64,000 nucleotides of DNA, taken from the NCBI GenBank assembly GCA_910591455.2, contig OU342811.1:7482947-7546946 (forward strand), given 5' to 3'. Shown piece after piece: positions 14,401 through 26,048 of this stretch. The number at the start of each line of letters is the position of its first letter. Position 1 is the first letter of the stretch. A program made the position numbers and the translations under genes. The stretch comes from Pholis gunnellus. Taxonomy: Eukaryota; Chordata; Actinopteri; Perciformes; Pholidae. The notes beneath the pieces are model-generated. The model saw only the letters and a program-made list of their open reading frames with translations, did no database searches and was not told where the DNA came from.

Positions 14401-15031
14401 CGTGGTGTGAAATTGTGAAATCTCAGAATGGTAAGGTAATTGTGTCAGAACCGATCCCACTTTCAAAAGTCACACGATCTTCGGAGTGAAATTGCCATTA
14501 AGAGCCAAATTCTTGTCTGTGTCATTTTGAACATCTGTGAAGAGGAAGCATTTGAGGCAGCGGTTACCTCGCCTCCGTGATTGGACGCGCCGGATGGTAA
14601 CTCAAATGTGTGCGCGTATGTGCGTCCACACTTCCAACGCGGCCTGCCTGATCGGAAAGTGATCGGTTGCGTTTTGTGGTCAAAGGAGCGGCTGTAAAAC
14701 GGCGGATAAACACTTTTTATTTCCTATAAATCCTTTAGAATAAAAGCCTACTCTTCCTCCCTGCACAGTAGACTTGCTTTGTTGAAGAATGGCCGCTATC
14801 AAAGTTCTGCCAATTTTGTGATGAACACATTTTCCTATAAATTCTGCACAACAAAAGTCTTGTTATTTTTTTTGTCATTTAAAAGCTGTTTATTTTGAAG
14901 CAGCCAAATCAAGAAATATTGGGTTTCCATCAGCAGTAACTTAGCAGGACTCAGACAGCACGTCTCAGCTGCGCATCAGCCCCGGTTTCCTCCTCTCTTC
15001 ACTTTGTGCTCCTCAGGAGAGGAACTCCTGT

Positions 15032-15106
15032 GGGGGGGGGGGGGGGATGATGGACCTATGTTTGATAGATTGTCTGGATTGTCCCCACATACTGTCCACG
15101 CCTCAT

Positions 15107-15137
<31 letters not shown>
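15032..15137. repeat. Poly(G) run and (CA)n microsatellite
   Basis: A 15-nt G run lies at 15032-15046 and a CA array of about 14 units at 15109-15137, with about 60 bp of unique sequence between them. Confidence 0.95.
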
Positions 15138-15140
<3 letters not shown>

Positions 15141-17329
15141 TTTATATTACTCTAGCTTTAAAAAATAAATAGATGGATTCAATCCTGACGTGAATACCCT
15201 TCGGAAGGGAATTCATTGCATTTTCTTGCCACACTTTCCAAATGAATGTTTCAGGTAAACACATCAGCAGTGCAAGTGGATATAATGAAAACAACAAATG
15301 TGACCATGTTGCCTTTGGCTCTATTTCAACGGTTCTGTTACAAATCCGGTCTTTCTGGTCGTCTCGCTCCCATATTAAGACATTGTTTAAACTAGTCAGT
15401 CTGGCATTGACACAGCACTGCAAGCTTGAAAAAAGAAAAAGCATCGTCATCAGCGTCACGCAGCATGCGAGACATATAAAAATCACAAATGTACTCCTTC
15501 TTAAATAGGGCAAATGGGTACGCCTTTCTTCTTTAATCAAAGCTGCACGGCACAGCTTGGCACATCCAAACGGGAGCGAGAGGAAACCCAGAGATCCACG
15601 ATGATTGGCAGGTCAAAAGATGACTAGATGTCTGGGTTAAAACTCCGCTAAAATCTGGTTGAAAGTGAGCCATTTTTAGACCTCTGGGTTACACGTAGCA
15701 GCCACTGCTACAGCACCTCACTGCCTATGTGCAATGGGAAGGAGGCTTTAACCACACTATTCAGTTTAATCAGTTACATTTGCACTTGACAAAAAAACAA
15801 AACAAGAAAAGGCTTCTCTTCCGCATTATCCAACTGAGGTGATCTCAAGAACATACGTTAGTCTTACTGATGTCAATCAGAAACACAGACGTATCACTGC
15901 CCTTCCATAAAACCATGTAGGCAACCTTATTTAGCAATGGCAGGGCCCACTTGTGCAAACTCCGCCACGCTAATCCCACAGCTTTTGCAGTGTCTAAATA
16001 ACACACTCAATACACTTCTCCCAAACTCAAACAGATCCCTAATGGAATTACACACTATTCAAACACTCCCTCTTCAACACGTAGACACATACACACGCTA
16101 GTCCAAAACCACCTGAGGGTGAGTTTAACAGCTTTTTTTTTTTTAAATCTAGATTGCGACTCTCATCCACAGACCGGTTAAACGGCCCGGTCCACAGCTG
16201 ATGTAACCAATGCTGCTTCTTTTTTTTTTTGGCTTTGGCGCAGACGTGTGGGCGAGCCCGGGTGTGGCCGGCCTCTACCGCAGCTTACTCTCTGGCCAGA
16301 GTCACACGTATAATTTCGACACATTTCACTAACCGCGACACGGCCAACGCGAGACGCTTGGAAAAACCCCAGCGAGCGCCGCCACCACCACCGCCAGCCT
16401 AACGCTCCTCGGTCTCTGCTTCATGCTAACAGGCTTCAGGGTCTGACAGCTCTACGTTTGCCCACCTACTGCCATTGTCCACGTGGAGCAGTGTGAATGG
16501 AGAGCTATGATGAAAACATTTTAAAAGCCCTAACCACACATGAATTCCCAACATCTGTAGCAAGGGACACTCTGCCCCTGGAGGGAATAATAGAGCCTGT
16601 TTGGTCCTTTTTCTTTCTGAGCAAATCTATATTTTCTTCAGGCCGCCACAAGGTGACAGTTTTGTCAAATAACACCTTCAATATGAAACCAAGGTCCGTG
16701 TAAGCAGTGCAGGTTTCGGAAATATCAAGGAATGATTCGTGTGGGGAACGTTCACATGGCAACAGCAGAACAACAGCCCTATTCACTGGGCCGAGCCCCC
16801 GGCATTATGAGTAATTGTTTCAATAGAGACGGTTGGTTTGGCGTTGTGGGTGCAGGCAGGGACTTGTCCCTCCTGTCACAGCTCAAACCTGAACTTCCAG
16901 GAGACGAGCAGTGCTGGGCGCAGAGAATGCAGAGCTGTCATCTGATAAGTGCATATTGTGATTATTTATTTAGGACCCTCTGTGACACGTTTGGCAGTGC
17001 AGTGTTCTAAAGAGAGGGGGGGGGGGGGGTGGGGGGGGCAAACAAAGAAGAGAATACCCGGGAGAGTGCTGGAGAAGTTGTTCAGATCTCCCTATAGCTG
17101 CAAAACTCACACAGGGGTCATTACATTACAATCCCCTCTAACTCGGAGCATCTGCTGCACTTACAGAAATATCTTGTCTTGTAATTGGTCGGCTAACGGG
17201 AACGCATTCCTCGACCAGACTGCTGCTGAACTAGCAGTGTTCCACTTCAGTCCCATGGTGCAGCTTTATTTCTGCAACGCCTGCTCACTGCATGACTCCT
17301 TGTTGATAGACATGACATAAACCTGAAAG

Positions 17330-17504
17330 ATGATTAACACTTTAAACAATCAAACTGAAATATTTGGTTATGGTTAGAAAAATCAAGACTTTGGATATTT
17401 TCCCTTTTTTTCTGACATTTTATGGACTAAATGATTAATCCACTTATCACAAAAAGTGTTGACAGATAAATCAATAATGAAAATGATCCTTTGTTGCAGC
17501 CCTT
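17330..17504. mobile_element. Diverged terminal part of a hAT-type MITE
   Basis: The segment contains 'tgacattttatggactaaatgattaatcc' in pieces, followed by 'aatcaataatgaaaatgatc' and ends GTTGCAGCCCT at about 17503. This succession is very familiar from a hAT-related MITE that is common in teleosts. Only one end is recognisable; no CAGGGCTGC start was found to the left, so it is either truncated or reduced to one end. Confidence 0.6.
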
Positions 17505-19506
17505 GTTTTCATCCTCTCAAATCAACTTAAAAGGTAACTCTGACTTATAGCAAAATGATTGCCCAACAGGCCCGACAGGGAGCCTCGTTAATGCTTAAGT
17601 GCATAGGAAAGCGTAATTACTTGCACATGAGTATTTCAGAACTCAATCTACACGACCTGGAAACCTGCCAGGCCTCGTTAGGACTCCTCGGCCTAAAGCA
17701 CGCCGTTAGCGCGCAGCCCATTTTAAGCATCACTACTTTCGTGATGCATATTGCAAAACGTGACACAACTTCTGACGTTGTGCTCGTTTCCCCCCTCTGA
17801 GAGGCTTTGTGTCAACACAAAAGGGTCTCCTCCTCTCCGCTGACGCCAATCAGGTTCGGCGGAGAGCTCCCGCGAACGCATCGCCGCCGCATTCGCCGTC
17901 AACACAAATTAGTGCTTGATTACTAGATAAATACCCATTCACTATTGTTTCCCTCAAGAGTGCTCCCCCTGCACCCAACCATCTGCATTACTTCAATAAT
18001 GTTTTCCGTGTTATACTGAGCGGCCTGACTTTCCCACAATGCCCCTCCTTAATAAAAAAAACCCAAAAAGCATGCTGTGTGTGGATAATTTCCCCCACGT
18101 CCTTTTTAGTTTATTGTTTGTTGTACACTACAACTCTTCCTCTGGGCAAATGTCCTCTTTTTTTTTTTTCTTACACTTCCCGTGGCCCCAACAATCCCAT
18201 CTTTATGCTTTGCCAACACTTCTGTGTTCCATTAGCGTCTGGCATCCCTCCACTAATTGCATGAAACTAGGTCTGCAACCTCTTTTACACCCAATCAGCG
18301 GGGGGGGCAGGCGGCTTCCCCCTCCTGATTATATGCCACAGGAGCCGGGGCAACGGCGTCGGCGCGGGCTCGCTCAGGTGGGTGCTGGGCTCCTTCGCCG
18401 TGTCACTCCATTTGCCGTCACTGCGAGGAGTGAAAAGGGGGGGGAGGGGGGGACGGGGGAGGGGCGGCGAAGCCAATTATTTTCACCTATCTCGCTGCTC
18501 CCTGCCAGCAGACATGTAATCTTAAACGGTCTCAGTGATCCCTGGGCAGGCTTTGAGCCCTTGGAGAATATGGTTTCACAGATGAAGCTGTCACAGGAAA
18601 CAGCCTGCATTCGGCAGCAGGCTTTTCAGACGCTGCTCACCTGTCGCCTATTAGAGCACGGTGACAGGAATTTACAAAACCCTCGTTTCTTGAAACAAAA
18701 AACAAAAAAAAAGACACCAGCTTGTTAGCATTTGATCTGAAGATGCCTGTGTAGTCAGCTATAGTCGTGTTCCTAAAGCACAATGTACTTCCTGCTCAGA
18801 GTCTTATTTATGTAAATGACAAAAGTGTGCGTGGGCATATGAAGAAAACGATCGCAGCAGCGAGCTCTCGGAGGGAACGCAGGGTGGAATTTCAGCTCTG
18901 CAGCAAATAATGGCGAGGTGTGTGGAGGGATGCTGTTACAGTTTGAGGATCAAGTGATGCGGGCCGACACAAAGCTGGAATACAAAGTCTCCCCGGGTCA
19001 CTGCTATAAATAGACGTCAGAAGGCCGGACGAGCAAAAATTGTTAACTTCTGCCCCAAAGAGAAAACTGAGCCCTCTTGTGATGAGTCAGCCTTCTGTGT
19101 AGTGGGCAGGATACGAAGAGTTCACTTCAATAGCAAGTTCACGAATGCATCAACGACCACTTTGAGTCTTATAATCATTATAGAGCCAGTAGTGAAGAGA
19201 AGAGTGCATATACACTAGAGACATTTTTTTTGTTGTTGTTCTCTAGTCCCCCCCCCTTCCTCCCTTTCACGCCGCCGGGGGGGGGGGGGGGGGGCTCAAA
19301 CCCGTGCATTGAAACGGCGGTGCAAGGGGCTCATGCCAAAACAGATGTCAGGCATTTAGTCTACTAAAAGCTAAAGCTGACACTTGCAATTCCTGCACTT
19401 CTCTGGAGATACCGAGGCTCTCTCTTTCCCTCTCCTCGATAGCGAATCGCTAGGCTGCACACTAAATCCATATCTTCTCCTAATGGCAAGTGTGAAGTAC
19501 CCTTTT
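17505..19506. other. Non-coding DNA with the longest open frame of the window
   Basis: A 229-codon plus frame (18039-18728) is present, but its product is low-complexity across G-rich and T-rich stretches, overlaps open frames on the minus strand and resembles nothing known. I do not call it a gene. The region between 18300 and 18470 is G-rich. Confidence 0.5.
19277..19294 (+). repeat. Poly(G) run, 18 nt
   Basis: A G homopolymer preceded by pyrimidine-rich sequence with a C run (19249-19256). Confidence 0.95.
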
Positions 19507-20160
19507 GAAAAGAAATGTAGCTGTGTCATACCCATAGACGGTGTCTGAAACGCTGCCGTTAAATAGGGCAGACTTTTATATTTAACGGAGAGAAGACAGA
19601 CAAAGTAGTCTGATATATTCCACCAACCCACGAGCGAGTCTGCCTTTAAGACTTAGGTACACCCATTCAAAACTAGATAAAAAGGTGTCCTTCTATCTGT
19701 GCAGAGTTAAAACAACATGTTTGGTGAATGGAGACCCCTCCCCTTCCTCATGGTGTCCTTTTAACCCTTTAGACAATGGCAGCTGTGCAGCTTCATGAGC
19801 CATCAGTGACCCTTCTTTACTAATGTTTTTTGTCATTGTGCATCATAAAAGTTGTCACTTGTGGACTAAACAGGTGGACGATTCATTCGAGGTGGTTTAA
19901 CCCACTTTCCTCCAGAGCTAGGTCAATTCTCAGTAAAACAGGACAAGAGTTCCATTACTTGCAAACAAGCGCACAAATAAAAGGGATTTTCCTACGTGTA
20001 TTTGAATGGTGGTGACTTGACAGGCGTCTTTGTTACAGTTCCTCAATTTGAGAGCGTGACTCGAGCGTTGGTTTCAGGTGCGGGCTGCAGTGAAGGAGAT
20101 GTGAAAGTGAAGAGTAGGCATTTCCAGAGAGGCCACAAGGCCTCGTATAGACGTTGTAAT
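19507..20160 (+). repeat. Direct duplication, copy A
   Basis: Positions 19507-19784 match 20895-21172 at a constant offset of 1388 with only two substitutions that I can see (G/A near 19552 and A/T near 19578), i.e. about 99% identity over 278 bp. From 19785 to 20160 the copies still align in order (shared words such as 'gtgcatcataaaagttgtca', 'acaaataaaagggattt' and 'caatttgagagcgtgac') but with many substitutions and small indels, roughly 80% by eye. Nothing convincing is encoded; minus-strand frames share the peptide FQTPSMGMTQLHFFS, but both are short. It could be a duplicated enhancer or a local copy of a dispersed repeat. Confidence 0.85.
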
Positions 20161-20894
20161 TCAGGTCTTTGAAACTTGTTTAGAGTGAATGAAGGTCACA
20201 GATTACCTAATGCTCCTTTATAGAGAGCACTCAGAGCGCATTCCTCCACCAGAGCTGCACGATCCTTATTGTATCGATACTTTCATTCAAGCGAGGGCAG
20301 AAGTTCTAATGGAAATGTTACAAATAAAACACCATCTTGTAGTGTTTAATTAATCCTTTTATCCCTGGATTTGGATCAGCACCCAAAAACTAACAATTAG
20401 TTCTTAGCTTATGATCTAACCATTTTAACTGCATTTTGAAATGTAAAAACAAAGTGACCTCATCTCTGCAGATGGCCTGTGGACCACGAACATGATTTAC
20501 AACCCACTACGAGTCTCCCGCGTGTGTCAACCTGTTGGTTCCAGGTGGACAATCAGTCACCTGTGAGCGTGTAACGCGGCGTGTCCTTTGCTTTCATCTG
20601 CATTCTCATCCCTTTTGGATTCAGAGAGGCCCATCCTCGCAGAGCCACCTCACATCTATTAATGCCCTGCATTTACATTTCATTTATTTCGCCAGAGGCA
20701 AACCAACGCAAGCTTTCCTTCCCCTCTAATGGATCCCACACAATGAGACTGGACATCAAAGTTGCATAGAAATGAGGCCATTAATATAATTTCCCTCCTT
20801 TCTGGTGCTGGAGACATGTTTGCAACACATTGGAATGGTAAAATTTGTAGATTTCTGATTATCTGATTTCATTTCACCTTTTATGTCAAAAAAA

Positions 20895-21552
20895 GAAAAG
20901 AAATGTAGCTGTGTCATACCCATAGACGGTGTCTGAAACACTGCCGTTAAATAGGGCAGACTTTTTTATTTAACGGAGAGAAGACAGACAAAGTAGTCTG
21001 ATATATTCCACCAACCCACGAGCGAGTCTGCCTTTAAGACTTAGGTACACCCATTCAAAACTAGATAAAAAGGTGTCCTTCTATCTGTGCAGAGTTAAAA
21101 CAACATGTTTGGTGAATGGAGACCCCTCCCCTTCCTCATGGTGTCCTTTTAACCCTTTAGACAATGGCAGCTTTATGAGCCATCAATGCCTATCTTCTGT
21201 TTGTTTAGCACTGTTCTTTAGAAATGGTTTTTGGCACTGTGCATCATAAAAGTTGTCACTCGTGGACTAGACAGGTGGACAATTCATTTGAGCTGGTTTA
21301 ACCCCCTTTTCCTCCAGAGCTCGGTGAATTCTTAATAGAACAGAAAAAAAATTCCACGACGTGCAAACAAGGCCACAAATAAAAGGGATTTTTCTACATG
21401 GATTTGAATCGTGGTTACTTGGAAGATCTCTGTTACCGTTTCTCAATTTGAGAGCGTGACACGACTGTTAGTTTTATTTGCGGGCTGCAGTGAAGAGATG
21501 TGAAAGTGAAGTGGGGGAATTTCCAGAGAAGGACTCGGATAGACGTTGTAAT
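20895..21552 (+). repeat. Direct duplication, copy B
   Basis: This is the partner of copy A, separated from it by 734 bp of unrelated sequence. The first 278 bp are nearly identical to A. At 21173 identity drops suddenly: copy A has an extra 'gtgcagcttc'-type insertion and B carries a different stretch around 21190-21230. A further small internal duplication ('aatttccagagaag') occurs at B's right edge near 21519-21582. Confidence 0.85.
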
Positions 21553-21749
21553 TTCTGCTGCTGAATTTCCAGAGAAGACACAAGGCCTCTTAGCTTTGTC
21601 CAAATTGGGGTATTTTGCATTAGATTTTTTAGACATGGGAGCCATTGTCACATTACATCAACAGTGAAAATGGCAGTACAGGAGACATTAAGCTTTTACA
21701 AGACACCATTCCTACAAGATTACAGCCTTAAACTGATACAGTCATTGGC

Positions 21750-22080
21750 CAAAAACAGACAAAACCTGCCTCGATACCGATACCAGTATCTGAAATGCCT
21801 ACGGTACAGCTTAAAATCTATGCACCTATCCGATATCACGTTATCACATCATATACACTACACAAGAACTACAACAACAACACGTTTCACCTGCCACCTG
21901 ATCCGTACATCCTGCCCGATCGTGACAACAGTGAGAACCATAGTTCATCCATACAGGGTTAATAATGTAAATGTAAATAAATGCATGAATGTATTTATGT
22001 TTTTAACGCACTAGTATCGAGCGATACGCAAGTTGAGGTATCAGACTCTGTATTGGGAATGACAAAAAATGGTATCGCAA
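21750..22080. mobile_element. Possible hAT-type remnant with GATACCGATACC motifs
   Basis: The segment starts with TCGATACCGATACCAGTATC and ends near GAGGTATCAGACTCTGTATTG with ACTAGTATCGAGCGATACG between them. The reiterated TATCG/CGATA words are typical of a family of fish hAT MITEs. Clean terminal repeats and a target duplication were not found, so boundaries are approximate and the call is weak. Confidence 0.35.
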
Positions 22081-23345
22081 CATCTCTTATCACACCAAAG
22101 CAAGAGAGACAACTTTGCGAATGACAAGAGTGTGTAATCTGACTACAGTGGGGATATTGTGTATCCATATCCCAACAACAGATGCGACTGCCGATACGGA
22201 CGCACTTCACATTCTGCATTTTCACAAAAGGTTTTTTCGGAGCGGCACTTCTCCCGCGGGGCATCAGAGAAAATGGATACAAGGTAAACTGAAACAGCGC
22301 AACGAATATAATCATCACTTTTACACTTGAGGCAGTTTGGCAAAGGCTCTAATCCAGGTTGCGCACAAAAAGAGAGCAGACAATGGTTCGGTTTCTAGCT
22401 CCAGGACGCACGGTTTGGCGTTACATGTCGGATAAGTTGTAGTGGAATCGTGTCAGGTTAATGGTTCAACCTCAAACTTCAAAAACAAACTGGAGTGACA
22501 TTTCTATTAACCCATTTCAAATCGTACCTGTACACAAAGACACTTGATGAATATAATTTACATGCAACACGGAGGCAAAGAAACCGAAGCAGAGCTTCAA
22601 AGTACATTTCAATCTGACACGAAAAGTGTTTCCTATCAAGGGAAATTACAAACATCAGAACCAGGCCAAAGAGGTTTCAGGAGCCGGGGACTGTAATCTG
22701 ATTTTAGGGTTGGGCCTTTAAGTCAAGTCAAGCCTCTTGTCTATGGAAAACAGCCCTGTCAGGACCTGCGTGGTGGGCCCCCTCTTTGTGTCACTGTCAT
22801 TTAGCATCTGCACTGGCCTGTCAAATAGAATGCCACCCTCGCGCTGGCTGCTAGCCCCCGTATGAGACAGGATGCTGAACAAAGGCCTCAGGATGATAGA
22901 TGATGTTATACAACGGCCACTGTTTTTGTGAGTGAACGGGGGGGGGGGTGGGGGGTGGAGAGAGGGGTGGGAGGGGGAGGGGGGGGTTGCCTCCCTGACA
23001 TCCACTGATGGATATGATTCTGAAAATGCGTCAGCGTGTGAGATGAAGCCATCAGAGACAGACAAACGAGGAGTGAAAACAGGAAACCTGAGCATGTCAG
23101 CTTAAACTTCTGAGGGACCTATAGGTTAAAGTAATTACCTGTGGCATTTTCATTTGTTCAAATGTTTGATTTGCTGTCATTAGTTAATGAAAAACACACA
23201 CAAAAAGAGAGAGAGAGAGAACCCCGGGGTTGTGACGGCTTTTACATTTGCTGTGCTGAATGCCCGAAGAAGAAAGAAGAAAGTGACGTGGTTGGAGTTT
23301 GCAAAAGCAGGAAACAATAGTCGGTTGGAGATAAACAGTAGAGCT

Positions 23346-23386
23346 GGGGAGGGAGGGAGGGAGGGAGGGAGGGAGGGAGGGGAGGG
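23346..23386 (+). repeat. (GGGA)n microsatellite
   Basis: About nine GGGA/GGAG units in a purine-only stretch, a potential triplex or G-quadruplex former. Confidence 0.9.
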
Positions 23387-24667
23387 TTAGCACAAGCAGC
23401 ACTGTGACTGAGCAGAGGAAGAAAAGGCCAATGCCTAAACAGATCAACTAAATCAACAGAAAATCCAAGGAAGCAGATGCCACAGAGCTGGACACGCTGC
23501 TGGCTCGCAGAGGGATCTCTGGCGAATGCACCGCGAAAATCATGACGGTTTTGCTGAGAACGAGATGCCAAGTCAATAAAAAATAAATAATAGCACCTTT
23601 AGCACTGTGAAAATACCTCTGCGGGCCCAGCTGCTGAGAGGAGAAACTATTCACCAACACCTCCTCGCCGTCGTCCGTCGGCCGCCCGTCTCCTCCACCA
23701 AACACCGACAAATGCATTTCCGGGTGCTGAACATTAAACTCCCGTGTCTCGTCGGCGAGCTTTCGGCACCCGGGGGGTTCATGTGTGAGTCATGGCCACT
23801 GGTCTGGCCTGATACACTATGACAGACCGGGCCTCGGGCGGTCAGGACAAATGCCATCACGCCACACTCGGCTCGCAGCGCCGCGGCACAAAAACACAGC
23901 CATTAGCTATCTAAGTAGGCAGCTGTGTCTTAGGGAGAGGCGTTCAAAAGAGGGACCTGGCATTTTACCACAAAAATGTATCGCTGGGAACCGAGAAGAA
24001 CGATAAGCATGTAACCGAATTCACAGGAATTTAACTGCGGCAACACCAGCCCGGGAAGATTCCACATTATGTGTTGTGACAATGCAAGGCCAAGAGACAA
24101 CCTTGATGCTCTTCACAAGGTATCAAACTCGTTCTCAAATGAGTTGGTGATGCCAGAACTAGTTGTTGACGACTCCCTTTTAAAGAAATAAGTCTTTTCC
24201 CTGCTGGTTACAGATGCAAACAAAGTCAATATGCTGCCAAGAGCCGACATAATAGAAAATCTCACTGGCATATTGATGTACAACTCTGGCCTTACTTGAA
24301 CGCAATCTGTCACAAGCGACGCCATCTGAGTTACAATGGGAACGTGACAAATCAATGAAGGAAGAAGAAAGAAGTATTGTCATCTCGGCAGCCCTGGTGT
24401 ATTGTGTCAATGCAAGAAAGATAGAACGATCACATGCTGGTACAGAATCAAGATGTCACAAAGTTGTAACAGAAAACATGATCCCAAAAGCGCAGTCTTT
24501 GCCACAAAGTAATGCATGAAACTAGTTCAAGGTGTTTTGAAAAAAATTGTTCTTTGGTTACAGTGGCATTTTGTTGTTGTCAACTCGCAAAACCCTCAGA
24601 GGCATTGTGCAGAATTGTAGACCCTTTCGATCATCTTTCCTGACCACTGTACCGTTTTACTTTCTGG

Positions 24668-25066
24668 CAGGGCTGCACAATCAATCAGACATAAATCACA
24701 ATTTATGGCTTCCCACGATTAAATGAACGTGTGTGTGTGTGTGTGTGTGAGGGGGGGGGGGGATAGAGGAGCCTATCTTGAATCTTATTTTGATGCAAAG
24801 ATGTGTGTATTGTAGCACAACCTGAGTGAAAGCAGTGCTCTGTTGGAATTATTTGGGGTAAAAAGTTTTGGTACAATTGCATTTTGCTTCAAGGAGAATA
24901 AGGACCAGTCTGATTTTGATTGCAAAGAGTTTAGCAGAAATATAGCACGACAGTGAAAGCAGCCCTTAATATTGAGTGATGGTGATAAATAAAGTTAAAT
25001 AATTGTGATCTCAATATTCATCAAAAATATTGTGATTATCATTTTGGCAATAATGGTGCAGCCCTA
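24668..25066. mobile_element. hAT-type MITE, about 400 bp
   Basis: Terminal inverted repeats AGGGCTGCAC (from 24669) and GTGCAGCCCT (to 25065) match over 10 bp. They belong to the 'CAGGGCTGCACAAT' class of hAT termini that is abundant in fish and other vertebrates. Sub-terminal regions carry the expected AATCAATCA/ATTGTGATTATC motifs. No transposase is encoded. A (GT)n tract (24731-24749) followed by a G run lies inside. I could not find matching 8-bp target duplications, so the insertion is old or its ends have drifted. Confidence 0.7.
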
Positions 25067-26014
25067 TACTTAATAGTAAAATTAAAATAAAATGTGCGAC
25101 ACCATTGACATCAGTTTGCAGGACTGGTCTGTAAACAAGTAGGCTGTACGGAAATATATATATATATATATATTTTTTTTTTTACGTGCTCGCAAACATA
25201 CTGCACTTGGTGTCAAAGACAGAGGTCAAAGGGCAGCAACAGGAGGGGAAGCCAAGTGTACTTTGAGTGTGTCACACCTGGCAACAACGCTGCAGCCCTC
25301 TAGATGAGTGCGATTAACCCCCTGGCCTGCCGGCTTTGTTTTCTTCGGGGCTGCATCTGCTCCAGTGAAGCAACGCAGGCTGCGGGAGCTAATGTACCGA
25401 TGAAGGAAGTGGGCCAGCTGCAATTTTCTACGGCCCGGGGGAAAAGGTGGGTTGCGGGACTACCGTGAGGCCGGGAAACTGCAGGTGAGCACGACGGAAG
25501 ACTGATCCGTCTGTCTTGGATCACCTTTTTGCCTGCGCTGTTTAAAAAAAATTAAAAAAAGACAGCGAGACATTCGCGCCAACATGCCAACCGCAGGGGG
25601 GGGGGCTACAGCTTGTAAATAAGACATTAACCTCTGTGTTTAAGAAGCAGCAATGTGTTTTTATTTCCACTGCAAAGTGCTTCCCCATAGCAGCACAGAG
25701 CCCCCTCTGAAGGGAAGGGCCGGGGCGGTGAGGCAAACAGTAATAAAGCGTGTCAGTTCCTTTCTAGGGATAAAAATATTAAATCTTCTTCAGTTTTCAG
25801 AGGCGGGGTTCCATTTTCATTTTTCACCGCCGCCTTTCGCCGCTCTCACCGACTTGAGGAGGTTGAAAAAAAGAAAAAAGTTAAAATCCTCCTGTCTCAG
25901 GGAAATCAATCTATTAGCTATAGAAATAAGTCACTTTCTCATTATGTGGAGGAGAGGCTGCACACTGATGCTGCAGAGCGCACTTACTCATGCACACAAT
26001 GAGGTCAGCACGTG

Positions 26015-26048
<34 letters not shown>

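Larger units (their letters stand above)
9846..17329. other. Non-coding DNA
   Basis: Apart from the microsatellites at 11411 and 15032-15137, nothing was recognised. A CpG-richer patch with a CCG/CCA repeat lies at about 16240-16420. T runs at 16133-16144 and 16220-16230 and a G run at 17018-17029 are present. Confidence 0.5.
21553..24667. other. Non-coding DNA
   Basis: It contains the weak hAT-like remnant (21750-22080), G-rich stretches at 22936-22987 and the (GGGA)n tract. Otherwise nothing was recognised. Confidence 0.5.

Noticed and set aside
18039..18728. 229-codon open frame, the longest in the window
   Set aside because: Low-complexity composition across T-rich and G-rich stretches, no recognisable domain, overlapping frames on both strands, no splice or poly(A) context.
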